A stretch of 14,833 nucleotides of DNA from Aureococcus anophagefferens. Taxonomy: Eukaryota; Sar; Pelagophyceae; Pelagomonadales; Pelagomonadaceae. The DNA lies in NCBI RefSeq assembly GCF_000186865.1, contig NW_008705615.1, positions 74,512-89,344 of the forward strand, written 5' to 3'. The position numbers were made by a program, and so were the translations under genes. The notes beneath the pieces were generated by a model. The model was given only the letters and a program-made list of their open reading frames with translations. It had not been told where the DNA came from and ran no database searches. Shown in pieces: positions 7,690 through 14,147 of the stretch (its first letter is position 1; every line of letters begins with the position of its first letter).

Positions 7690-8665
7690 GAGAACCTCCT
7701 TGGACGAGTACTGATGTATCTTCATTTGTAAATGTTTTTTTCCGAGAATCCTGTTGGTACCTACTTTTCTTTACCTCCGCATCAATTAGACCAGAGAGAT
7801 ACTTGCGCACCCTTTCAAGTTCATCATCATTCTTTTTTAATTCTTCCCACAACTCATCAAGCTCAACTGAAATTCCTTCATTGAATACATTCCCTCGTTC
7901 CTTTATATTTTCAAAATTGAAAACTGTTTTTAAATTTTCAGAGTAATCTTGAAAATCATTAATCACACTATTTTCAGGCATCCAGGATGGGACAGTTTCT
8001 GTATTTTTGAATATATCCATGAGAATATTAATCCTTTCATTCATTTCGTTAATACGAGGCATATCCACATAAACATCAATTTTACCGACAGCATAGCGTC
8101 TATAGATACGGTTCAAATCGCGTATTTTCAAATGTTTTTTAACTTCATCTAATAGATTTCTATTATCAATAAAATGCTGAACAGAGTCGTATCTATTTTC
8201 AAGAACTTCTGGAACACAAGAAGGAGAATTGAAAAGTTCACGAAATTTTTTCTTCCCCGCACAAGTCAATGTTTTGTCAATAAATTTCATAAGGTCATCT
8301 CCTTCCTTGGAAAATACCTGTAGTTTAGTGAGAGCATTGTTAAATGTTAAAAGATTTGTCTTTGAAGAATTATATGGAATGTATGTAGGTCTCGGAAGCT
8401 GTTTTACGAAAAGTGGTTCGTGTTCTCTAAGAAAATCAAGCATTAGTAGCATATTCCCGATATCTCCAGTTTGTGTCTCATTTAGGTCAAGAATGTCAAT
8501 AATGTTTTCGTATATAGTCTTAAATTTGCAGAAGTATTCTTCCAAAGATTCCTTTTGGAATACCTTGTGGTCCATAAATTCCTTTTTGGCAAGTTTTGGT
8601 GTATATATTTTTTTATGAACCAGGATATCACGACCAAGATTTGGTATTTCTAAATCATTGTCATA
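7690..8665 (-). pseudogene. MutS-like (MutS7-type) mismatch-repair protein fragment: core and clamp only
   Basis: The frame has an ATG at 8575 but stays open and sensible upstream to about 8665 (YDNDLEIPNLGRDILVHKK), so the start is uncertain. From about 8500 it follows MutS domain III: a helical part, then the NNA..L.VF segment (LLTFNNALTKLQVF), the classic DKTLTCAGKKKFRELFNSP block (MutS consensus D.T.T..G.R.L..WL..P), then ENRYDSVQHF and DLNRIYRRYAVGKIDVYVD. The clamp domain follows (EGISVELDELWEELKKN). Sense is lost near 7690, before the ATPase domain, so the Walker A and B motifs are absent; the N-terminal mismatch-recognition domain is missing too. The LLMLDFLREHEPLF segment is typical of the MutS7 proteins of giant viruses and octocoral mitochondria. 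The fragment cannot act alone in mismatch repair. AT-rich codon use contrasts with the surrounding GC-rich gene. Confidence 0.7.
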
Positions 8666-9294
8666 GCTTCTTGTTTTTGAAGTTTTTCTTCTTGTTTCCT
8701 GAGCTTTTCTTCCTGCCTCTTAAGTTTTTCCTCCTGCTTCTTTAACTTTTCCTCTTGCTTTCTAATTTTATCTTCCTCTATTTCTTCTTTAGTCCTACGT
8801 TTTCGCTTTTTATTTTTATCCTGATTTTCCTGTTCTTCATCTGATGCTGATTGAGTTACCAGTTCAGTCTCTTGAGTATTTACTGCTTCTAAAGTTTCCA
8901 GTAAATCATCATCATCATCAATCATACAGATGTTAAATTCATTTATATCATTACGTTTTTTCTTTTCCTTTACATTTTCATCTTTCTCATTTCCAAATAA
9001 ATTTGGATTTGTCTTGAATAATTCCCTGTGCTCTACCACGTTATCCCAGAATTTTGATATTTCTTCCGTTTTTGTAGCAAACCACTCTCTATTTCTTTTG
9101 ATAGTTACAAGAGAATAGTCAAGTAACCCCCACCCAATAAAAGTAATCACCAATTCGGGATGTGATTCTTTAGCCTCTTGCATTTTATTGTCTTTCCAAT
9201 CCTCAAACTCTTCAAATACTTTATCATCTAACTCATAATATTGATTAGAGTGATAAGTATGTGTTATATCCTTTTCTACATCAACTGCTAACAA
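8650..9294 (-). pseudogene. 5'-truncated AT-rich gene fragment, possibly YqaJ-nuclease-like, with heptad-repeat tail
   Basis: No ATG opens this frame; it begins at a TTG (9294) exactly where the 105-bp repeat starts, so the 5' end is cut off. The globular part (YYELDDKVFEEFEDWKDN, then VTIKRNREWF and ISKFWDNVVEHREL) resembles the end of YqaJ/lambda-exonuclease-like viral recombinases, where a final acidic strand is followed by a helix with R-EW and FW; this is a weak match. Then come an acidic linker (IDDDDDLLETLE), a basic NLS-like KNKKRKRRTK, and a run of exact heptads (QEEKLKK variants, about 8755-8668) predicting a long coiled coil. The stop at 8652-8650 overlaps the open MutS-like frame, offset by one base, so the two may once have been one reading frame or adjacent genes of one operon-like viral cluster. 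Confidence 0.45.
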
Positions 9295-9590
9295 AATTTA
9301 TGTGCGATAGTGTAGCATCTAAAATAGACTCGCCTGCGTTATGGAATGGTCTTGAGAAACTAAAAATCGAATGGGGAATGTCAAAGTCAGATCTAACAAA
9401 ATTTATGTGCGATAGTGTAGCATCTAAAATAGACTCGCCTGCGTTATGGAATGGTCTTGAGAAACTGAAAATCGAATGGGGAATGTCAAAGTCAGATCTG
9501 ACAAAATTTATGTGCGATAGTGTAGCATCTAAAATAGACTCGCCTGCGTTATGGAATGGTCTTGAGAAACTGAAAATCGAATGGGGAATG
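9288..9590 (+). repeat. 105-bp direct repeat, two full copies and one of 93 bp
   Basis: Copies lie at 9288-9392, 9393-9497 and 9498-9590. They are nearly identical, with a single a/g change in the 3' part and another in the opening cta/ctg codon. The unit is 35 codons, so the frame is kept; each copy encodes LTKFMCDSVASKIDSPALWN followed by GLEKLKIEWGMSKSD. The near identity points to recent duplication by slippage or unequal exchange. The first copy starts at the junction with the truncated minus-strand fragment. Confidence 0.9.
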
Positions 9591-9881
9591 GAATATACGT
9601 GTATAATTATGAATAATTCACTCGCTTCACGTTTACATTCAAACTCTTTTGTTGAAATATTGATAAAATTAATTGAAATAAAATCAATGAATGAAAAATA
9701 TTTAAGTAAATTTTTGAGAGCCCCTTATATCTTGAATGAAAAAACAATTGAAGGACTTTACAATGATATAAAAGACCTTGACGAGTTTTCATTGAAGATT
9801 TATATGGACGAATTCAAGGGTAAATCTTACAGGTGGCATCAAAAACGCGCTGATGAATTAAAAAATCAAATTAAAAAATAA
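9300..9881 (+). CDS. Hypothetical AT-rich protein with triplicated N-terminal segment
   Basis: The first in-frame ATG is at 9300, inside the first 105-bp copy; the open frame reaches 9261 only through a GTG and antisense of the neighbouring fragment, so the authentic 5' end is probably lost. The 193-residue product consists of three 31-35-residue repeats (each with SKIDSPALWNGLEKLKIEWG) and a unique C-terminal domain of about 95 residues, mostly helical (SFVEILIKLIEIKSMNEKYL; TIEGLYNDIKDLDEFSLKIY) and ending RWHQKRADELKNQIKK. No family is recognised. Codon use matches the MutS-like fragment. The stop codon (TAA, 9879-9881) is directly followed by the 22-bp minisatellite, another sign of an abrupt junction. 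It may be an expressed ORF or a decayed viral gene. Confidence 0.4.
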   Translation: MCDSVASKIDSPALWNGLEKLKIEWGMSKSDLTKFMCDSVASKIDSPALWNGLEKLKIEWGMSKSDLTKFMCDSVASKIDSPALWNGLEKLKIEWGMEYTCIIMNNSLASRLHSNSFVEILIKLIEIKSMNEKYLSKFLRAPYILNEKTIEGLYNDIKDLDEFSLKIYMDEFKGKSYRWHQKRADELKNQIKK

Positions 9882-9884
9882 ATG

Positions 9885-10566
9885 TATCAGTCAGTCTCCC
9901 GCGAAGTATCAGTCAGTCTCCCGCGAAGTATCAGGCAGTCTCCCGCGAAGTATCAGGCGGTCTCCCGCGAAGTATCAGGCAGTCTCCCGCGAAGTATCAG
10001 GCGGTCTCCCGCGAAGTATCAGGCAGTCTCCCGCGAAGTATCAGGCGGTCTCCCGCGAAGTATCAGGCGGTCTCCCGCGAAGTATCAGGCGGTCTCCCGC
10101 GAAGTATCAGGCAGTCTCCCGCGAAGTATCAGGCGGTCTCCCGCGAAGTATCAGGCGGTCTCCCGCGAAGTATCAGGCAGTCTCCCGCGAAGTATCAGGC
10201 GGTCTCCCGCGAAGTATCAGGCGGTCTCCCGCGAAGTATCAGGCAGTCTCCCGCGAAGTATCAGTCAGTCTCCCGCGAAGTATCAGGCAGTCTCCCGCAA
10301 AGTATCAGGCGGTCTCCCGCGAAGTATCAGGCAGTCTCCCGCGAAGTATCAGGCGGTCTCCCGCGAAGTATCAGGCGGTCTCCCGCGAAGTATCAGGCGG
10401 TCTCCCGCGAAGTATCAGGCAGTCTCCCGCGAAGTATCAGGCGGTCTCCCGCGAAGTATCAGGCGGTCTCCCGCGAAGTATCAGGCAGTCTCCCGCGAAG
10501 TATCAGGCAGTCTCCCGCGAAGTATCAGGCAGTCTCCCGCGAAGTATCAGTCAGTCTCCCGCGAAG
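9885..10566 (+). repeat. 22-bp minisatellite, 31 perfect-length units
   Basis: Exactly 31 units of 22 bp cover 9885-10566. Each begins tatcag and ends tcccgcgaag, and they differ essentially at two positions: base 7 (t or g) and base 9 (a or g). This gives three types: t..a (units 1, 2, 18, 31), g..a (12 units) and g..g (15 units); unit 19 also has cgcaaag in place of cgcgaag. The unit has no stop in any forward frame, so it produces an artificial ORF of 232 codons (9882-10580) with a 22-residue period. The order of types over units 5-14 is repeated exactly in units 19-28, showing a higher-order duplication with a 14-unit (308 bp) offset. The array continues with a partial unit to 10575. Confidence 0.95.
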
Positions 10567-10575
10567 TATCAGGCG

Positions 10576-10673
10576 TATAGAAACGGAGTTAAAGATAATG
10601 TTGGTCAGGAGTGGTGTCATTGACACCACTCAACGGAGTGTCTGTCAATATTGTCTTTAACTCCGTTTCTATA
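10576..10673. repeat. 98-bp near-palindrome with nested perfect hairpin
   Basis: The outer arms are 28 bp each (10576-10603 and 10646-10673), begin tatagaaacggagtt, and match at 26 of 28 positions. Nested inside is a perfect 11-bp inverted repeat (gagtggtgtca at 10609-10619, tgacaccactc at 10621-10631) with a one-base loop. The sequence lies between the minisatellite and the return of GC-rich coding sequence. It could be a tiny MITE, a cruciform-forming breakpoint or a hairpin end of the inserted DNA. It is followed by a TATA-like run (10675-10684). Confidence 0.85.
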
Positions 10674-10689
10674 GATATATATAAGAGGC

Positions 10690-12722
10690 GAAAGCGACAA
10701 GAGCTCACGCTCTCAGCCGCAGAGGGAGTGCATGGCTCTCTCGTCCTGCGGCCCTACGGGCTCGCGACGTCGGGCTTCGGCCTCTTCGCGACGGACCGCC
10801 TCGCCAAGGCGGCCTTCGCCATCGTGCTCAGCGACCCTGGCAACGGGATCGCGACGAAGATCTTCGTCGGCGAGGACGAGGTTGGCGATATCTCCGCCAA
10901 GGACGACAACACGGTCGCCGTCGCGATGACGCGCTGCATCGTCGTGCTGCACCGCGCCAAGGGCCTATGGACGGTGACGCGGCTGCCGACCTTCGACAAC
11001 GCGAAGTTCCGGGGCGTCTCGTGGTCGCCCGACCCGATGATCATCTACGGCGTGGACGAGTCGCAGAACTGCATCTGGCAGCTGAAGGCGGGCGGCGGCC
11101 CTCCGACGCGGATCGCGGGCACGCAGAAGCGCGGCGCGTTGAGCATCGGCGGCAGGGCGACGGCCTGCGCGCTCCAGGGGCCGACGTTCTGTTGTCAAGT
11201 GGGCGAGTCCATCGTCTTCGCGGAGACCGCGGCCGGGCAGCTAAGGCTCCTTACGGACATTTATCCGTGGGTCCACCGCGTCATGTCCACCGTCGCGTCG
11301 TGGGCCTGCTCCTTCGAGCACACCGCCGACGCCGCGGCGCACACGACGTCCCTCGCGGACGCCGTGAAGGCGACGCGGGCCCTCGACGAGCTCTTATGCG
11401 AGCTCCACCACCAGAACTACGTGGTGACGGGACGACGCGGCGCCGACGCGCAGGGCCCCGTGGGGAACGTCTCGGCCTGTGTGCGGGCGTGCGTGTCCTG
11501 CAAAATCGGCTTCTACGAGCGCGTCATCACGACGCTCGCGGCGCTCGGCGTCCCCGCGCACGTCGCGCGCGAGGTCCGCGCCGCCGTGTTCGGGACCCCC
11601 AGGAACGAGAAGTTTTTCTCTACCATGCGGGCGCTGCGCGGCGCGGCGTCTCCTTCCCGGCGCTCCTCGCGCGGCGCGCGGCGCGTGATTGGCAGACCAT
11701 GGAAACGTTCAGGTGGCCGATGCCCTACGTGCTCCAGTACCTGCTCGCGCGGTCCAAGGCGATCCACGAGGACATGAAGCGAAGGAACCCCTGCGGCTTC
11801 TCCTACATGACCTCCCCGGCGTCGAGGCACGCGCCCGCGTCCGCGGAAAACCCATCGCTCGCGCTCGACGCGCCCCGGCCCCCGCAGGGACCACTACAGC
11901 TGCGACGGCGCGCGCGCCGCGACGGAGATTTACACGCTCCAGAAGGCCGGCCGCCGCGGGCGCTCGAAGGAGGCGAAGGCGGAGCGGAAGACCGCCGTCG
12001 CGGACGCCGCGCTCATGCGGGGCGTCGCGGAGCGGCTCAAAGGGAAGCGCCAGGCGCCGCCCAAAGCCCGCGGCATGGAGGGACCGGGCGCCTACGTCGA
12101 CGCGCGCTGGGCGCCGATTTCCGCCGGCGTCGCGGACCAAGAGGTGCGCGCTCGCCAGCTCGCGCTCGACGACGCGCCGCTCGCCGACGCGGGCCGCGGC
12201 GGCGACCGGCGGACGCTCCTCTTCCGCGCGGGCGACCTCGTCATCGTCGACTACGACGGCGACGCCCGCTTGGCGCAGCTCAAGGAGTCCCTGGTCCGCG
12301 TCTCCACGGAGACGGGCCGTGGCACGACGCGCGCGACGACGCGGACGATGGAGCCGCCGCGGCCGTCCGTCCGGCTCTACGTCCAGCGCGACGACGGCGA
12401 GCGCGACGAGGAGACCAACAGCGTGGCCTACGAGACGAGCCGGTTCGCCTGGGTCGAGGTCGAGGCGCGGAACATCTGCGCCGGCGTGCGCAAGGAGAAG
12501 ATCTTCGCGGTGGAGTACAACAAGGACGCGTCGCGCCGAATCGCGTCGTTCCGCGTCTACGACGACGAGGCCGAGCGGCTCACCTCGATCTGGCGCCACG
12601 GCGGCGACCTCGACGACACGCCGCCGCCGTCGGACGACGACGACGACGACAGCGACGACGAGCCCTCCGGCGGGGGCCGGAAGCGGAAGCGAAACGTGCT
12701 CCTCAGAGGCTACCAGCTCTAG
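10690..12722 (+). CDS. Beta-propeller / transposase-like protein, C-terminal half, with Tudor-like domain
   Basis: Coding resumes in GC-rich sequence at about 10690. Propeller-like strands run to about 11270 (GLATSGFGLFATDR; EVGDISAKDDNTVAVA; RGVSWSPDPMIIYGVDES; CIWQLKAGGGPPTRIAG), as in NHL or SMP-30-type repeats. A helical region with ACVSCKIGFYER leads to RNEKFFSTMRAL (11600-11635), recalling the ENFFSxxR motif near the end of transposase RNase H-like domains. The frame then shifts near 11634-11648, giving DWQTMETFRWPMPYVLQYLL and FSYMTSP, and returns to the first frame after a candidate 49-nt intron (11839-11887). The last part has a Tudor/Agenet/BAH-like barrel start (LFRAGDLVIVDYDGDARL), ETSRFAWVEVEARNI, an Asp run and a basic RKRKR tail, suggesting a nuclear, chromatin-linked protein. 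The stop (TAG 12720-12722) overlaps that of the convergent gene. Confidence 0.6.
11839..11887 (+). other. Candidate 49-nt GT-AG intron
   Basis: A GT at 11839 and a C-rich stretch ending in CAG at 11885-11887 bound 49 nt. Removing them joins ...SRHAPA to DHYSCDGARAATEIYTL without a stop and moves the reading from the second to the first frame, exactly as needed for the rest of the gene. Very short introns are known in compact protist genomes. The alternative is a simple one-base indel nearby. Confidence 0.4.
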
Positions 12723-13899
12723 TCCGTAGTGTAGCTATGATTAACTCGAAGCTTTGCGCTTCTTTTGCGAGCCTCCACGCTCTTCTTCGACTTGTTCTTC
12801 GGCGGTCCGCGCTTCTTCTTAGGGGCCTCCGACGAGGCCCGACGAGGTCCGTCCTTCTTCTTCTGCAACGTGGGCTCCTCGTCGTCGTTCTTGAAGAGCT
12901 CCAGGGTCTCCCCAGCGTGCATCGTGTGCCGTAGACGCCCAAACTCGAGTCTCGCCGCCGAGTAGGGGTAATCCGGCTGCTCGTCCTTCTCCGAGTCCCA
13001 CACCGTCATCCTCGAGCCGTCCACCTTGGTGAGCATGATCTCGAAGGTGTCGTTCACGGGCGTCTGGGCGACGGGGCTCGGCGTCGCCGCGACGACCGCG
13101 GACGCCAGGAACTCCGTCATGCTCTGCCTCTGGTGTTTCTCGAGGTCCGGCGCGTTGCCGCTGTTGCAGTACGTCGAGTGCTTCTTCTTCATGTGGTAGT
13201 CGATGCACGCCTTGACGCTCCCCGTGATCTCGTAGAGCTTGCCCTCGTTGTGGCACACGTTGCACCGCGCGAACAGCTGCTCGCTGCCCGACGCAGCCCG
13301 GGTCGTCGTGGTCGCTCGGGTGCGTGTGATGTCCACGACGTCCACGGCCAGCGTCTCCGTGTCCTCGAAGTTGTTGCCCGTCCACGTCTTCGTGTAGCCG
13401 TAGGCGGCCTTGGCCTGGCTCTCGAGCATGCGCGCCTTCCTGCGGAAGTTCGTCTCGGCCTCGTCGAGTTCGTCGTCCGAGCTCTCGCCGCCGCAGAACT
13501 CGCCCGGAGCGTCGTCTCCAAGCGCGCCGCGCCCTCGCGGGCGTCGGCGACCGAGCCCTGGAGGACGAGGTTCGTAGTTAACGGACGCGGCTTCTCCGTC
13601 GCAAACACCGTCACGCTGTCGCCGCGGCCCTTGCGAATCGAGATCTCGGCAATCTTGATGGCGTTGAGCAGGTCTACATCGTCGCCGGCGTCCTCGCGGT
13701 CCTGGAGGGAGACGCCCACGGAGAGGTCGTAGTCGCCGATGCGGCCCCTGACGACCGACGGATCGAATTTGCGGCGGACGAAGTTGATTGCGTCGGAGAA
13801 CGCGAGCTGGATGCGCCCGTCGACCGTGTCCACTGCTGGGATCGTTGCATAATTCCGCATTATCGCGCGGCTGTGGGCCGATACAGACGCTCGAACCAT
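12719..13899 (-). CDS. BED-type zinc-finger protein, convergent with the propeller gene (one frameshift)
   Basis: ATG 13899 opens a first frame of about 125 codons (FSDAINFVRRKFDPSVVRGR; DYDLSVGVSLQDREDAGDDV; ATEKPRPLTTNLVLQGSV), a compact alpha/beta domain I do not recognise. Near 13521-13535, in a GCGCGGCGCG run, the sense moves to another frame that continues through an acidic stretch (GESSDDELDEAE) into FRRKARMLESQAKAAYGYTK. A finger C-x2-C-x19-H-x4-H lies at 13264-13178 (CNVC ... HMKKKH), with GSVKACIDYHMKKKH matching the end of BED fingers, which bind DNA in hAT-type transposases and in genes derived from them. After a Ser/Thr/Pro linker and a small domain (FEIMLTKVDGSRMTVWDSEK), the protein ends in a Lys/Arg-rich tail with KKKRGPPKNK, AT-hook-like. 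No transposase catalytic domain is present. It is a likely nuclear DNA-binding partner of the convergent gene. Confidence 0.6.
13178..13264 (-). other. BED-like zinc finger domain
   Basis: Within the minus-strand gene the ligands are C-x2-C (codons at 13264-13253) and H-x4-H (codons ending 13178), with 19 residues between. The spacing and the hydrophobic pattern before the first His match BED fingers. It is listed separately because it is the best diagnostic motif in this gene. Confidence 0.6.
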
Positions 13900-14147
13900 A
13901 GCTTCGTCTTGAAAGGTTCTCGTTCCGTCCGAGGGTTAGAATGAGCTCTAGGACTAGGGTATGGTAATAACTAGGTAAGACTCCCTACTCTAGCCCGGAG
14001 GACTAATGGGATCGGAGGCTCTCCACCTCCAACCGCTTAGGTTAGAAGTCTCTCTATCTCTCTATTCGATGATAAGATAAAGCAAATTGAACCTATACGG
14101 ACATTAGTGATTCGCCATATTAATCAGTTCGCACCTCGAAGGTTTCC
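13900..14147. promoter_or_regulatory. Divergent intergenic region
   Basis: The BED-finger gene leaves to the left and the secreted-protein gene to the right, so this 248-bp spacer should hold both promoters. It has mixed composition with a tctctctatctctctat stretch at 14049-14066. No clear TATA box or other motif decides a start. Confidence 0.35.

Larger units (their letters stand above)
7637..10689. mobile_element. AT-rich insertion with giant-virus-like gene fragments, inside a GC-rich gene
   Basis: Composition falls abruptly from very GC-rich to AT-rich at about 7637 and returns at about 10690. The coding sequences on both sides belong to one propeller-type protein with the same codon bias, so this block probably interrupts a single gene. 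Inside, in order, are a truncated MutS-like fragment, a second minus-strand fragment, a plus-strand ORF with three copies of a 105-bp unit, a 22-bp minisatellite and a 98-bp palindrome. No integrase, transposase or clean target-site duplication is visible. The gene content resembles DNA of nucleocytoplasmic large DNA viruses, so an endogenised viral segment is the leading idea. A chimeric assembly is the main alternative. Confidence 0.5.

Noticed and set aside
9885..10566. CRISPR array
   Set aside because: Units are head-to-tail with no unique spacers, and the setting is eukaryotic-like; it is a minisatellite.
9882..10580. 232-codon ORF across the 22-bp array
   Set aside because: The 22-bp unit has no stop in any forward frame, so the ORF follows from the repeat; its 22-residue period is just three units. 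No separate coding evidence exists.
7664..10710. The AT-rich block as one long spliced intron (AG|GTGAAC donor, CTCTCAG acceptor)
   Set aside because: The donor leaves the codon after two bases, while the plausible acceptors resume after one, so the frame would not be kept; no other pair looked convincing.
11709..12599. 296-codon minus-strand ORF
   Set aside because: It is antisense to the Tudor-like part of the plus-strand gene, with low-complexity Arg/Ala composition.
10967..12934. 655-codon plus-strand ORF
   Set aside because: Most of it is an Arg/Ala-rich shadow frame of the real gene; only the part around 11640-11838 reads as protein, and that part belongs to the frame-shifted gene.
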